From Clostridia bacterium (GTDB lineage: Bacteria > Bacillota > Clostridia > Oscillospirales > CAG-272): a DNA stretch of 64,000 nucleotides. Under the pieces are notes generated by a model. The model was not told the origin of the DNA. It made no database searches and saw only the letters and a list, made by a program, of their open reading frames with translations. Numbering within the stretch: the first letter of the stretch is position 1; every line of letters begins with the position of its first letter. Positions 43,387 through 52,952 of this stretch are shown piece after piece. A program made the position numbers and the translations under genes. The stretch spans positions 421,845-485,844 of the forward strand of contig JAFUQU010000014.1 in the NCBI GenBank assembly GCA_017472255.1, given 5' to 3'.

Positions 43387-44529
43387 TTATTTGTAAACTT
43401 TGTCGTAGGTACCGATTTTTGCGCCGGAAAGATCAACCTCGCCGAAATAGGCTGTGCTGTCCATGCCAAGGTAACGACAGATGTTGATCATCTCTGCAAC
43501 GGTGCTGATGTCAACCTCAATACCCTCCCGACGCCGCTTTTCGGCGCTGCGCAGCTCCTTTTCGCCGTGGGTGTAGATCGGTACTTCCTCGTCGGCGCGT
43601 TTGGCGTCGCGCAGCTCCTGTAAAAAGACGGACAGATGCGCCTTCATCTGTGCCGGGTCGCCGAATATCGCCGGATCGATGGCGATGAACGCATGGCAGG
43701 TTCCCGCGCCCTGACCCTTTACACGCTGGTGGTGATTGGACGTTGCGCCGCCCGAGGTGATGGCGCACAGCAGTTCACTGATCATGCTGAAGCCGTAGCC
43801 CTTGTGGCTGCCCATTCGCTCGCTGCTTCCGCCCACCGGCAGAATGCCGCCCGCGCCCACCTTGCCGTCGATGCATTCGAGCACTCGTTCGGCGTCGGTG
43901 CAGGGTTTTCCGGTTTCGTCCACCGCCCAGTCGTTTGCGAGAGGCTGATTCTTCTTGTTGTAGACTTCAAGCCTGCCCTTCGGTACAACCGTCGTTGCCG
44001 CGTCAAACCAGAAGGGATAGGGTTCCGCAGGCATGGCGAAGGAAATCGGGTTTGAGCCGAGGATGGCTTCTCTAGCGTGAGTGTGTACCAGAATCGATTC
44101 GGAGTTGGTTGTGGAAATACCGATCAGTCCCTGATCGCAGATCATTTTTGTGTAATATCCGGCGATGCCGAAATGGTTGGAATTCCGCACGGTCACAAAG
44201 GCCATGCCCACATTTTTTGCCTTCCGGATGGCAAGCTCGGCGGCAAAAACCGAAATCAGCTGTCCCATGCCCGCGTGACCGTCGATTACGGCGGAAACCG
44301 GGGTTTCGAAGACGATTTCCGGCTTGGCATCTACTTTCACAGCGCCCTTTTCGATGGATTTGTGGTAGCGGACAAGCCGCTGGGTGCCGTGGGATTCGAT
44401 GCCGTACAGGTCGGCTAAGAGCAGAACGTCGGTGATCTGGGTGGCTTCCTTTTCGGTGAAGCCGAATCCGGCGAAGGCGTCGCGGCAGAAGCGTTCCAGT
44501 TGATCGCAGGTGTAACGAATGGATTTCAT
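43387..44529 (-). CDS. Ldh-family (malate/L-lactate/ureidoglycolate-type) dehydrogenase
   Basis: A 380-aa protein of the NAD(P)-dependent Ldh_2 family. GIESHGTQRLVRY (about 48-60), VRNSNHFGIAGYY with the catalytic His, NPISFAMPA and GSHKGYGFSMISELL are diagnostic. Members oxidise 2-hydroxy acids such as malate, sulpholactate, ureidoglycolate or 2,3-diketogulonate; substrate cannot be told here. ATG 44529 follows AAGAGGA. The divergent AraC gene and direct repeats next to its -35 suggest substrate-induced activation. Confidence 0.87.
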   Translation of the reverse strand: MKSIRYTCDQLERFCRDAFAGFGFTEKEATQITDVLLLADLYGIESHGTQRLVRYHKSIEKGAVKVDAKPEIVFETPVSAVIDGHAGMGQLISVFAAELAIRKAKNVGMAFVTVRNSNHFGIAGYYTKMICDQGLIGISTTNSESILVHTHAREAILGSNPISFAMPAEPYPFWFDAATTVVPKGRLEVYNKKNQPLANDWAVDETGKPCTDAERVLECIDGKVGAGGILPVGGSSERMGSHKGYGFSMISELLCAITSGGATSNHHQRVKGQGAGTCHAFIAIDPAIFGDPAQMKAHLSVFLQELRDAKRADEEVPIYTHGEKELRSAEKRRREGIEVDISTVAEMINICRYLGMDSTAYFGEVDLSGAKIGTYDKVYK

Positions 44530-44563
44530 GTGGTATCCTCTTTTCATCATGTTTTGTAACTAT

Positions 44564-44592
44564 ATTATAAAACACTCCTGCCGATAAAACAA
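44564..44592 (-). promoter_or_regulatory. Sigma-A promoter for the Ldh-family gene
   Basis: TTGTTT (44592-44587) and TATAAT (44569-44564) on the minus strand, 17-bp spacer. The weak -35 has two ATCGTTCA repeats directly upstream, as expected for an activator-dependent promoter. Confidence 0.7.
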
Positions 44593-44598
44593 TGGTTA

Positions 44599-44678
44599 AT
44601 CGTTCATGAAATTGTCATATCGTTCAGGTTTCAGCGTATGTATGGAGAATTTCGCGAAAAACAGTTGAAAATCGTTCA
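44599..44678. promoter_or_regulatory. Three ATCGTTCA direct repeats (candidate AraC-type binding sites)
   Basis: Identical 8-bp words in one orientation at 44599-44606, 44619-44626 and 44671-44678. The first two are 20 bp apart (about two helical turns) beside the -35 of the Ldh gene. The third follows the -35 of the AraC gene itself. The layout suggests activation of one promoter and repression of the other. Confidence 0.6.
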
Positions 44679-44693
44679 GCCATGTGATAGAAT
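44665..44693 (+). promoter_or_regulatory. Sigma-A promoter for the AraC-family gene
   Basis: TTGAAA (44665-44670) and TAGAAT (44688-44693), 17-bp spacer. The spacer holds the third ATCGTTCA repeat. Confidence 0.65.
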
Positions 44694-44729
44694 ATAGGGA
44701 CAGGCATTTCAATATGAACGGGGACGTGA

Positions 44730-45551
44730 ATGATGACAAGAGACACCAGCGATTACGGATACCGATTCCGCTGGAACAGCTGCGATGTGAATTATCGCGA
44801 GGGCTATTTTTCCACGATGGTGGATTTCCATGCCCATGAATATTATGAGGTGAGCCTGATTCTGTCCGGTAATGTCAGAATCCTGCTCCCCGAACAGATG
44901 GAGGAAGGCCGGGAAAGCCGCGTCGTGCTGACCGCGCCCGGAACGCCGCATTTTATTTCCTGTCAGCCCGACTGTCTGTACAGCCGCCTGAATCTGCTTT
45001 TTTCCCACGAATTTGTTGCCGGAACTGTGCCGGAGTGGAAGCGGCTGACGGAAATTTTCGGGAGGAACGGCGCGGTCATCACCCTTTATCCCGAGCAGAA
45101 GGAACTGTGTGAAACGCTGATCCGGCGCATTCAGACCGAGGCGGATGAATTCCGCCGGCGGCTGATTGTTTTCTATCTGCTGTCGCTGTTTGCCGAACTG
45201 TCGGAGAAGAACGCCTCACAGACCGAAAGGATTCCCGCCTGTGTGACCGGAGCGCTCTCCTATATCAGCGGGCACTACGCCGAAAAGATTGTGGCGTCCG
45301 AGCTGGCGTGGCATCTGGATGTGGGAAGAACAACGCTGATGACCGCGTTCCGAAAATACACCGGCGACACGCTTCACGGCTATCTGACGCAGTATCGATT
45401 GAAAAAAGCCGTTCTGCTGCTCCGTGAGGGTAAAACCGAACAGGAAGCAGCAGAACGGTGCGGGTTTGGCGACAGCTTTGGATTAATCCGCAGCTTCAGG
45501 CGTGTTTACGGGATGCCGCCGCGGCGGTATCTGTCGCAGGAAGAATGTTAA
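44730..45551 (+). CDS. AraC-family transcriptional regulator with cupin domain
   Basis: A 273-aa regulator. The N-terminal cupin region begins around VDFHAHEYYEVSLILSGNV, and the C-terminal AraC domain (about 170-270) has two helix-turn-helices (VASELAWHLDVGRTTLMTAFRKYTG and EQEAAERCGFGDSFGLIRSFRRVYGMPPRRY). It is divergent from the Ldh-family gene, its probable target, through the ATCGTTCA repeats. ATG 44730 is used; ATG 44733 is equally possible. Confidence 0.87.
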   Translation: MMTRDTSDYGYRFRWNSCDVNYREGYFSTMVDFHAHEYYEVSLILSGNVRILLPEQMEEGRESRVVLTAPGTPHFISCQPDCLYSRLNLLFSHEFVAGTVPEWKRLTEIFGRNGAVITLYPEQKELCETLIRRIQTEADEFRRRLIVFYLLSLFAELSEKNASQTERIPACVTGALSYISGHYAEKIVASELAWHLDVGRTTLMTAFRKYTGDTLHGYLTQYRLKKAVLLLREGKTEQEAAERCGFGDSFGLIRSFRRVYGMPPRRYLSQEEC

Positions 45552-47924
45552 TTATGCATGGGCTGTCCGACGGTATTTGTCAGGCATATTTTCGGGGATG
45601 ATGCGCAGGGCAGCCTCGCCGCTGACCCACTTGCTGGTCAGACCGTCCTCGAACTGCCAGCCCTGCTCCAGCACAACCTCCGCCTTCATGCCGACGGGAA
45701 CCGTAACCTTGTAGACGATGCTCTTGTCGTCGCGGCTCCACTCAGCTTTGATTTCACCGGCGGGAGCGATGTGCGAGCCGGAAGCGTTGTCCAGCGCGTC
45801 GATGAATTTCGGCGCGAAGCGAACCTCGTTGACATTTTCAGCATAGGGGTTCAGGTTGATGCCTACCAGATTCTTCATGAACCAGCTGATGATATCGCCG
45901 AAGAAGTGGTGGTTGCGGGAGTTGGGAGCGGCTTCGTCGGGGCGGAAATCCTCCCAGATGGAGGTGGCGCCGCAGGCGATCTGATAGCCGTAGGAGGGGA
46001 ATTCGGGCTTGGTGATCATATGGTAAGCCAAATCAGTGCGTCCGTATTCGGAGAGCACGTGGAAGAGCACACGCAGTCCCAGTACGCCGCAGTCGAAGTT
46101 TCCATTCTGCGCGTCGATCAGCTTCACAAGCTGTTCAAAAGCGCCAGTCTTCTCGGCTTCGTCGAAGACGTCGTAGAAGATGGCCATCGCCTGTGTGGTC
46201 TGGCAGCGGGGAAGTGCAGTGAGGGATTTCGTGTTGATCAGGTACTTTCTGGCGGCGGTGCGGAATTCGCCCCATACCGTCTCGGCAAAGGTCTGCTGTG
46301 CCTTCATGCCCAGCACTTCGAAGATTTTCGCGGCCTTTTTGCAGATATCCATGCAGACCACCGTGTCGGTGAATTCCAGCGGCGCTTTTGGCGATGCGGT
46401 GCGGGCGGAGGGACACCAGTCGCCCAGACCGATATGAATCAGACCGCGCTCGTCACGACGGGTGGTGACATAGTTGATGTAGCGGAAGATGGCGGTGGCA
46501 TTTTCTTTCAGGATGGTTGTATCGCCACGGTAGAGCCAGGTGAAATAGGGCAGAGCGACGAGAATATAGTCCCACGCCGGACCGTTACCCCATGCAAAGC
46601 CCCATCCGGAGGTGGGGATGATGCCGGGAATCGAGCCGTCCTCCTTCATGGCTTTGCGGATGTTGTGCATCCACTCCCGATAGTTGCGCTCGGGGGACAG
46701 GCTCATCAGCATCTGCTCTGCGGACAGGGCGGCATCGGCGGTCCAGCCGTTCTTCTCACGGTGCGGGCAGTCGGTAGGGAAGTGGTAGAAGTTTGCCAGA
46801 TCGGCAACCTGCACGGCGTCCCACAGCTTGTTTGCCATATCGTCCGAGCAATGGAAGGAGGCGCGCTTCTTCATGTTGGTGTTCATAACCACGTAGGTCA
46901 GCAGATCGGACGTGGCCTGACCCTCGTCAAGACCGGTGACAAGGCAGTACCGGAAGCCGTGGTAGGTGAACATGGGCATCCAGCTTTCGTCGCCGCCCTT
47001 GCAGATGTAGATGTCGCGATGGTCGTAGCGGCGGGGCAGGAAGGACATACCGCGCAGATCGAGACCACCGTCCTCCGACAGCTTCTCGCCGAACTGGAAG
47101 ACCAGCTTCTGACCGGGGCGGGCATTCTTGATGTGCAGGCGGATATTGCCTGCCGCGTTTACGCCGAAGTCGTAGATCCAGCCGTCCACATTGTCCTCGC
47201 CCTCGGGATACTCGAACACGATTTCATCGCTCAGCGGTTTTAACAGCTGATGCTTGCCGCCGAAATGCTGCGAGATTTTGCCGGGCTTAATGGATTTGGC
47301 TTTCAGCGTGTACTGGGGAAGGATGGGGTCAACGTCGCAGAGACGGCACTCGCCCCGGGGCGTTTCGGCGGGGATGGCGTCGCACCATGCGCTGTCATCG
47401 TAATCTGCCTTCGTCCAGCCGGGCAGCTCTTTCGTGGCGTCGTAGAATTCGCCCACGCGGATATCGTCCAGATAAATGGGCGAGGGGGCGCATTTGAAGC
47501 CGGAGGCCGCGTCGAATTCCAGCTTTTCGCCCTCGGCGGTTTCGCCTTCGAAGGTGAGTGCCAGCTTGGGAGCGCTGCGCCAGCGGGCGGTTTCAAATTC
47601 CCAGACCTGTCCGCCGAAGCTGTTCTGCATACCGTTGCCCAGCATGACGCCGATGACGTTTTTGCCTTCCTTCAGGTAGGGCTTGAGGTTGTAGCAGTCA
47701 TAGTAGAGGATATCGTCGGGATTGCTGAGGTAGGGCGACAGCAGACCGCGCGTGATGCGGTTGCCGTTGACGAACAGCTCGTAGATGCCCAGACCGCAGA
47801 TGGTCAGCTCGGCAGATTTCATGGCGCCAAGCTCTACGGTGCGGCGCAGACAGGGGGCGGACACCATCTTTTCAAAGGTGGCGTACTCGCGTCCTGCGGC
47901 GACGAATTTGGTGGAAAATTTCAT
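45552..47924 (-). CDS. Alpha-L-rhamnosidase, GH78 family
   Basis: A 790-aa enzyme with the GH78 layout. N-terminal beta domains carry AELTICGLGIYELFVNG and LSPYLSNPDDILYYD. The (alpha/alpha)6 barrel has DCPHREKNGWTADAA, the conserved acid-rich motif of the active site, and GATSIWEDF near the end, followed by a C-terminal beta domain. It releases terminal rhamnose from plant glycosides or pectin side chains. No signal peptide. ATG 47924 follows AAAGGAG; a longer reading to 47999 has no ribosome site. It shares only a stop-side boundary with the convergent AraC gene. Confidence 0.92.
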   Translation of the reverse strand: MKFSTKFVAAGREYATFEKMVSAPCLRRTVELGAMKSAELTICGLGIYELFVNGNRITRGLLSPYLSNPDDILYYDCYNLKPYLKEGKNVIGVMLGNGMQNSFGGQVWEFETARWRSAPKLALTFEGETAEGEKLEFDAASGFKCAPSPIYLDDIRVGEFYDATKELPGWTKADYDDSAWCDAIPAETPRGECRLCDVDPILPQYTLKAKSIKPGKISQHFGGKHQLLKPLSDEIVFEYPEGEDNVDGWIYDFGVNAAGNIRLHIKNARPGQKLVFQFGEKLSEDGGLDLRGMSFLPRRYDHRDIYICKGGDESWMPMFTYHGFRYCLVTGLDEGQATSDLLTYVVMNTNMKKRASFHCSDDMANKLWDAVQVADLANFYHFPTDCPHREKNGWTADAALSAEQMLMSLSPERNYREWMHNIRKAMKEDGSIPGIIPTSGWGFAWGNGPAWDYILVALPYFTWLYRGDTTILKENATAIFRYINYVTTRRDERGLIHIGLGDWCPSARTASPKAPLEFTDTVVCMDICKKAAKIFEVLGMKAQQTFAETVWGEFRTAARKYLINTKSLTALPRCQTTQAMAIFYDVFDEAEKTGAFEQLVKLIDAQNGNFDCGVLGLRVLFHVLSEYGRTDLAYHMITKPEFPSYGYQIACGATSIWEDFRPDEAAPNSRNHHFFGDIISWFMKNLVGINLNPYAENVNEVRFAPKFIDALDNASGSHIAPAGEIKAEWSRDDKSIVYKVTVPVGMKAEVVLEQGWQFEDGLTSKWVSGEAALRIIPENMPDKYRRTAHA

Positions 47925-47943
47925 GTTTTGTACTCCTTTCGGG

Positions 47944-47956
47944 AACCGATTCGGTT
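47944..47956. promoter_or_regulatory. Palindrome AACCGATTCGGTT in the GH78 leader
   Basis: A 6+1+6 inverted repeat between the GH78 -10 box and the ribosome site, positioned like a roadblock operator. It resembles the palindrome at 31801-31815 but with different half-site spacing. Confidence 0.4.
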
Positions 47957-47966
47957 GGCTATCTTT

Positions 47967-47995
47967 ATTATATCGGATGGCGCGCAAATAGTCAA
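47967..47995 (-). promoter_or_regulatory. Sigma-A promoter for the GH78 gene
   Basis: TTGACT (47995-47990) and TATAAT (47972-47967) on the minus strand, 17-bp spacer. Confidence 0.75.
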
Positions 47996-48047
47996 GCACA
48001 TTTTTTATTTAGTCACGGAAATAGGCAAAAGTGCATAAAAAACGAAA

Positions 48048-48070
48048 AATGCCGCGTTGGACGCGGCATT
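48048..48070 (-). terminator. Terminator after the membrane-protein gene
   Basis: A 10-bp stem (48048-48057 with 48061-48070, TGG loop) followed on the minus strand by TTTTTCGTTTTTT. Confidence 0.88.
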
Positions 48071-48074
48071 GAGT

Positions 48075-48926
48075 TTATTTGGCTTCGGGAGCGGGTTCCT
48101 CACTGGGGGCTGCCGGCTCATCGTCAGGTTCCTGCGTGCTGTGGGCGAAGCTCCACAGGCGGGCGTAGAAGAAAAGCGCAAAGGCGGCTTCCACTGCATA
48201 GCAGAGGAAATTGTCCGAGCTGCCGATGAACAGGCGGTCGGACAGCACCAGATTGGGGACGGCGGAGGTAAGCAGCAGCACCGGCGTTACCGAAGCGATG
48301 GCGAGATAGACCGGCTTCTTCACAGTACCAAGCAGGAAGCGGGATTCCATCAGAAACGCCGCCATGGCTGCCAGAAGCGCCAGCTGATTGAAGATGCGGT
48401 TGGGACTGGTGATCAGGGCGCTGGAATCGAAATACACCTGAATCAGGTAGATTGCGCACCATGCGGTGGGGAAGAAGGACATGAAGACCATGGCGGGCGT
48501 CCGGCGCTTTCCCGAACGGATCAATCCGAAGAAGAAGACGATGGCGGGCAGGGAAAAGGCGATCATCAGGATGTCGTAGATTTCGACGTCGGCATGGGCG
48601 ATGACGATATTATATAAGGAAAGAAACGATGATGCGGCCAGCAGAAAGGCGCTGACGCAGGAGGCGAAGATTACGGCGTCTCCGGAACCGGGGCGTCCGC
48701 GTTCCTCCAGCGCTTTGCCCGAGGTGAGCGAGAGAATCACAAGCAGCAGGCAGAAAATCGCAAGCGCCGCGTGATGGATGACCGAGCCTGCATCGCCGTG
48801 CTTATAAACGCCGTATGCGGTGTCAAGACTGGTAAGCGTGAGCACGATCCGCGCAGCCACGGATAAAACGGCGAGGAGCAGTGAGCCAAGAAAGACCTTT
48901 GTCGGCAGAGAAGATTTTTTATTCAT
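48075..48926 (-). CDS. Hypothetical polytopic membrane protein
   Basis: A 283-aa protein with seven to eight predicted membrane helices and an acidic, Pro/Glu-rich cytoplasmic tail (EPDDEPAAPSEEPAPEAK). I recognise no family. It is monocistronic, with its own terminator, and divergent from the ribosomal-protein operon. Confidence 0.65.
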   Translation of the reverse strand: MNKKSSLPTKVFLGSLLLAVLSVAARIVLTLTSLDTAYGVYKHGDAGSVIHHAALAIFCLLLVILSLTSGKALEERGRPGSGDAVIFASCVSAFLLAASSFLSLYNIVIAHADVEIYDILMIAFSLPAIVFFFGLIRSGKRRTPAMVFMSFFPTAWCAIYLIQVYFDSSALITSPNRIFNQLALLAAMAAFLMESRFLLGTVKKPVYLAIASVTPVLLLTSAVPNLVLSDRLFIGSSDNFLCYAVEAAFALFFYARLWSFAHSTQEPDDEPAAPSEEPAPEAK

Positions 48927-49128
48927 GATGTACCGTCCTTGAATACGTTATGGTTATGGTATATTATAGCGCGCATATGTGAAGGGGATATGAACAAACA
49001 GAGGGCATTTGAAGAATTTCGGGCGGTTTTGCGGCTCAAAATACGGATGTGTGCATAATATACAAAAACTCGTCGAAAATACCGTCAAGATTCATGACGC
49101 AGTTTTTGAAGTTTTTTTCTGAAACCCC
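48927..49128. other. Intergenic region upstream of the S10 operon; no gene seen
   Basis: AT-rich spacer between the divergent membrane-protein gene and the S10-operon promoter. I see no gene, RNA or clear repeat in it. A weak ATTATA near 48963 may be the -10 box of the membrane-protein gene. Confidence 0.5.
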
Positions 49129-49157
49129 TTGCAATTTTTTCGATTTCAGGTTATAAT
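49129..49157 (+). promoter_or_regulatory. Sigma-A promoter of the S10-spc-alpha ribosomal operon
   Basis: TTGCAA (49129-49134) and TATAAT (49152-49157) with a 17-bp spacer, preceded by T/A-rich sequence resembling an UP element. Confidence 0.8.
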
Positions 49158-49163
49158 ATAGGA

Positions 49164-49396
49164 GTTGACGTGCGATTTATGGTGAAAGGTTGCAGCCGTA
49201 CCCGGGTTACTCCCTCGTCCGGTCGGGAATTTTCACCGGAGTATGTCCGATATCTAACCGGGCGTTGTCAATCAGGCACGCGCTATGTCCCCGAACCGCA
49301 ATTCCGTATCCCATGGATTACGGTTTTTCCTAAGGCGATTCAGGAAACACCCGGCGCAGTGTTTGAATCAAACCGCCCTCCAAATCTTGTATTAAG
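49164..49396 (+). promoter_or_regulatory. Structured S10-operon leader (possible ribosomal-protein autoregulation site)
   Basis: The leader is about 240 nt, long for such a gene. It can form an outer stem (49201-49209 with 49255-49262) enclosing an apical stem (49219-49223 with 49235-49239). S10-operon leaders in other bacteria bind a product of the operon, often L4. Binding here is inference. Confidence 0.45.
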
Positions 49397-49408
49397 GAGG
49401 CAAAAACT

Positions 49409-49720
49409 ATGGCAGTCAAGGAAAAAATCAGAATTCGTCTGAAAAGCTACGACCACACTCTGATCGACCAGGCCGCTCAGAAGATCGTTGAGACCGCAAA
49501 GAGAAACGGTGCAGCCGTTTCCGGTCCGATTCCGCTCCCCACCGAGAAGGAAATCATCACGATCCTCCGCGCTGTTCACAAGTACAAGGACAGCCGCGAG
49601 CAGTTTGAAATGAGAACTCATAAGAGACTCATTGATGTCATCAAGCCGTCGCAGAAGACCGTCGAAGCTCTGATGGGACTTGAATTACCCGCTGGCGTTG
49701 AGATTGAAATCAAGCTTTAA
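49409..49720 (+). CDS. rpsJ: 30S ribosomal protein S10
   Basis: 103 aa with [23 protein letters not shown] and [26 protein letters not shown], the standard S10 sequence. S10 sits in the 30S head and also serves in Nus-dependent antitermination. First gene of the operon; AAGGAGG precedes the ATG. Confidence 0.98.
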   Translation: MAVKEKIRIRLKSYDHTLIDQAAQKIVETAKRNGAAVSGPIPLPTEKEIITILRAVHKYKDSREQFEMRTHKRLIDVIKPSQKTVEALMGLELPAGVEIEIKL

Positions 49721-49807
49721 TCAAACGCGGCAAACCAAGGTCATGTTGGCGTTTATCGCATGAGCGACAAATTCAAAAACGTCAACCAATAATTTTGGAG
49801 GAACAAA

Positions 49808-50440
49808 ATGAACAAAGGCATTATCGGAAGAAAAGTCGGTATGACGCAGTATTTCGACGAGATCGGAAACGTCATCCCGGTAACTGTGATCGAAGCTGGT
49901 CCCTGCACCGTTGTGCAGAAGAAGACCGCTGAGAACGACGGCTACGACGCCGTACAGCTCGGCTTCGGCGGTGTTAAGGAAAAGCACCTGACCAAGGCTG
50001 AGATCGGTCACTTCAAGAAGGCTGGTGTGGAAAACAAGAAGCACCTGAAGGAATTCCGTCTTACTGGCGCTGCCGCCATGAATGTCGGTGACACGATTAC
50101 CGCCGATACCTTCGCCGCTGGCGAAAAGGTCGATGTAACCGGTACATCCAAGGGTCACGGCTACTCCGGCGCTGTCAAGAGATGGGGTCATCACATCCTG
50201 CGCATGACGCACGGTACCGGCCCGATTCATCGTCAGGTTGGTTCCATGGGCGCAAACTCCACGCCGTCCAGAGTTTACAAGAACAAGAAGATGGCTGGTC
50301 AGTACGGTAACGTGAAGTCCACCGTTCTGAATCTTGAAGTCGTAAAAGTAGACGCGGAAAAGAATATCATCGCGGTTAAGGGCGCTGTTCCCGGTTCCCG
50401 CGGCAACATCGTATTCCTCCGCGATTCTGTAAAAGCATAA
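49808..50440 (+). CDS. rplC: 50S ribosomal protein L3
   Basis: 210 aa; begins [15 protein letters not shown] and has the central loop [12 protein letters not shown] that reaches toward the peptidyl-transferase centre. Follows rpsJ by 87 nt with a TTGGAGG site. Confidence 0.98.
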   Translation: MNKGIIGRKVGMTQYFDEIGNVIPVTVIEAGPCTVVQKKTAENDGYDAVQLGFGGVKEKHLTKAEIGHFKKAGVENKKHLKEFRLTGAAAMNVGDTITADTFAAGEKVDVTGTSKGHGYSGAVKRWGHHILRMTHGTGPIHRQVGSMGANSTPSRVYKNKKMAGQYGNVKSTVLNLEVVKVDAEKNIIAVKGAVPGSRGNIVFLRDSVKA

Positions 50441-50459
50441 GCGGAAGGAGGAAATCACT

Positions 50460-51083
50460 ATGCCTAACATGAAGGTTATGGATATGGCTGGCAAGGAAGT
50501 CGGAGAGATCACCCTGTCTGACGCCGTATTCGGTGCAGAGGTAAACGGTGCGGTTCTCCATATCGCTGTAAAGTCCTACCTCGCAAATCAGAGACAGGGC
50601 ACCCAGTCCACCAAGACCCGTACTGAGGTCTCCGGCGGTGGTAAGAAGCCCTGGAAGCAGAAGGGTACCGGTCATGCCCGTCAGGGTTCGACCCGCGCTC
50701 CTCAGTGGACTCACGGCGGCGTAGCACTCGGCCCGAAGCCCAGAAGCTACCGCTTTGAGATCAATAAGAAGGTCAAGAGAATCGCTCTCCAGAGCGCGTT
50801 TTCCTCGAAGGTCGCCGACGGCGATATGATCGTTGTGGACGCTATCACGGCCGCAGAGTACAAGACCAAGACTATGGCTAATATGCTCAAGGCTCTTGGC
50901 AGCGAGAAGAAGGCTCTCGTAGTCCTCGCTGACAACGACGCCAAGGTTATCAAGAGCATGGCCAACATCCCCGGCGTCAAGACCGCTCTCGTGAACACGC
51001 TGAATGTTTACGACGTCCTCAACTGCGATAAGTTTATCGTAGTCAAGGGTGCGGCAGAAAAAATGGAGGAGGTGTACGCATAA
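50460..51083 (+). CDS. rplD: 50S ribosomal protein L4
   Basis: 207 aa; the extended loop (KTRTEVSGGGKKPWKQKGTG, then GSTRAPQWTHGG) lines the exit tunnel. In several bacteria L4 represses its own operon through the leader. The stop overlaps the rplW start by 1 nt. Confidence 0.98.
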   Translation: MPNMKVMDMAGKEVGEITLSDAVFGAEVNGAVLHIAVKSYLANQRQGTQSTKTRTEVSGGGKKPWKQKGTGHARQGSTRAPQWTHGGVALGPKPRSYRFEINKKVKRIALQSAFSSKVADGDMIVVDAITAAEYKTKTMANMLKALGSEKKALVVLADNDAKVIKSMANIPGVKTALVNTLNVYDVLNCDKFIVVKGAAEKMEEVYA

Positions 51084-51376
51084 TGAAGACGGTACATGAT
51101 ATCATTGTAAAGCCGATCATTACGGAAGCCAGCATGGAAATGGCGCAGGACAAGAAATACACCTTCAAGGTTCTGTCTGACGCTACCAAGTCCGAGATTG
51201 CAGCCGCAGTCGAGGAGCTGTTCAAGGTTGACGTCGCGTGCGTCAACACCATCAACATGAAGAAGAAGCCGAAGAGACTCGGTATGCACCAGGGTTACAC
51301 CTCTGAGTGGAAAAAGGCTATCGTTACGCTGAAGCCCGACTCCCAGACCATCGAGTTCTTCGAAGGCATGATGTAA
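51083..51376 (+). CDS. rplW: 50S ribosomal protein L23
   Basis: 97 aa with the L23 core (DIIVKPIITEASMEMAQDKKYTFKV) and NTINMKKKPKRLG loop. It surrounds the tunnel exit and contacts SRP and trigger factor. Overlaps rplD, so the two are coupled. Confidence 0.98.
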   Translation: MKTVHDIIVKPIITEASMEMAQDKKYTFKVLSDATKSEIAAAVEELFKVDVACVNTINMKKKPKRLGMHQGYTSEWKKAIVTLKPDSQTIEFFEGMM

Positions 51377-51392
51377 GAAGGAGGAGTGAATA

Positions 51393-52223
51393 ATGGCTAC
51401 GAATTTCAAACCCACGACTCCGGGCAGAAGACACATGAGCGATCCTTCCTTCGCTGAGGTTACTAAGTTCAGCCCTGAGAAGAATCTGACTGTTATTCTC
51501 AAGAAGAACGCAGGCCGCAACAGCTACGGCAAGATCACCGTTCGCCACAGAGGCGGCGGAAACAAGCAGAAGTACAGAATCATCGATTTCAAGAGAAATA
51601 CTCTCGGTGCTGCTGCTAAGGTTATCGGTATTGAATACGACCCCAACAGAACCGCCTACATCGCACTCATCGAGTACGAGGATGGCAAGAGAAGCTACAT
51701 CGTAGCTCCCGACGGTCTGAAGGACGGCGACGTGATCTACTCCGGCGCTGAGTCCGATATCAAGGTCGGCAACACCCTGCCGATTGCCAACATCCCGGTT
51801 GGTACCTTCATTCACAACATTGAGCTTTATCCCGGCAAGGGCGCACAGCTCGTCCGCAGCGCAGGCGTTGCAGCTCAGCTGATGGCTAAGGAGAACGGTA
51901 TGGCTCAGGTCAGACTTCCCTCCGGCGAAGTTCGTCTGGTCAGACTGGACTGCAAGGCTACCATCGGTCAGGTCGGCAACATCCAGCACGAGAACGTGAA
52001 GCTCGGTAAGGCCGGTAAGACCCGTCATAAGGGCATTCGTCCTCATGTACGCGGTTCGGTTATGAACCCCTGCGATCACCCGCACGGTGGTGGTGAGGGC
52101 CGCGCTCCGATCGGTCGTCCGGCTCCTGTAACTCCTTGGGGCAAGCCTACCAATGGTTACAAGACCAGAAATAAGAAGGCTCGCACCAACAAGTTCATCG
52201 TAAAGTCCAGAAACGGTAAGTAA
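51393..52223 (+). CDS. rplB: 50S ribosomal protein L2
   Basis: 276 aa, full length. Contains [16 protein letters not shown], the RNA-binding core and GVAMNPxDHP-like [16 protein letters not shown] with the conserved His of the peptidyl-transferase region. Confidence 0.98.
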   Translation: MATNFKPTTPGRRHMSDPSFAEVTKFSPEKNLTVILKKNAGRNSYGKITVRHRGGGNKQKYRIIDFKRNTLGAAAKVIGIEYDPNRTAYIALIEYEDGKRSYIVAPDGLKDGDVIYSGAESDIKVGNTLPIANIPVGTFIHNIELYPGKGAQLVRSAGVAAQLMAKENGMAQVRLPSGEVRLVRLDCKATIGQVGNIQHENVKLGKAGKTRHKGIRPHVRGSVMNPCDHPHGGGEGRAPIGRPAPVTPWGKPTNGYKTRNKKARTNKFIVKSRNGK

Positions 52224-52243
52224 GAGAGAAGGAGGCACCATAA

Positions 52244-52525
52244 ATGAGCAGAAGTCTTAAAAAGGGTCCTTTCGTCGAAAAGAAGCTTTTTGACAGAATT
52301 GAAGCCATGAACGCAAAGAACGAGAAGAAAGTTCTCAAGACATGGTCCCGCGCTTCTACAATCTTCCCGGAATTCGTCGGTCACACCATCGCGGTTCACG
52401 ACGGACGCAAGCACGTTCCGGTATACGTTACCGAGGACATGGTAGGTCACAAGCTCGGTGAGTTCGCACCCACCAGAACTTTCAAGGGCCACGCAGGCTC
52501 CAAGACCTCGAACAACGGCAACTGA
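52244..52525 (+). CDS. rpsS: 30S ribosomal protein S19
   Basis: 93 aa; [20 protein letters not shown] and [32 protein letters not shown] are diagnostic. Binds the 30S head with S13. Confidence 0.98.
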   Translation: MSRSLKKGPFVEKKLFDRIEAMNAKNEKKVLKTWSRASTIFPEFVGHTIAVHDGRKHVPVYVTEDMVGHKLGEFAPTRTFKGHAGSKTSNNGN

Positions 52526-52583
52526 TTGAAGAAATAATGTCAAACTTTTTATCGCTCAACGCGAAGGGAGGCAAACGGTAATA

Positions 52584-52928
52584 ATGGAAGCAAAGGAAGC
52601 TAAAGCATACCTCAAGTATGTTAGAATTTCTCCCCGCAAGGTCAAGATCGTTCTCGACCTCATCCGCGGTAAGGACGCAGCAACCGCTATGGCTATTCTG
52701 AAGAATACCCCTAAGAGCGCGTCCGAATATCTTGTAAAACTTCTGAAGAGCGCTGTAGCAAACGCTGAGAACAACTTTGGCATGGATGTGTCGAAGCTCT
52801 ACGTTTCCGAGTGCTTTGTATGCCCCGGTCCGACTCTGAAGAGAATCATGCCGAGAGCACAGGGCAGAGCGTTCCGCATTATGAAGAGAACGAGCCATAT
52901 CACGCTCGCAGTAAAGGAAAAGGAATAA
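52584..52928 (+). CDS. rplV: 50S ribosomal protein L22
   Basis: 114 aa; [25 protein letters not shown] and a tunnel beta-hairpin with [27 protein letters not shown] precedes the ATG. Confidence 0.98.
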   Translation: MEAKEAKAYLKYVRISPRKVKIVLDLIRGKDAATAMAILKNTPKSASEYLVKLLKSAVANAENNFGMDVSKLYVSECFVCPGPTLKRIMPRAQGRAFRIMKRTSHITLAVKEKE

Positions 52929-52952
52929 TCCGCGAAGGAGGTTAAGTGCTAA

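Noticed and set aside
45558..47243. A 561-codon open frame on the plus strand opposite the GH78 gene
   Set aside because: It mirrors a GC-rich coding sequence, has no ribosome site, and its translation shows no recognisable domain, whereas the minus strand encodes a full GH78 enzyme.
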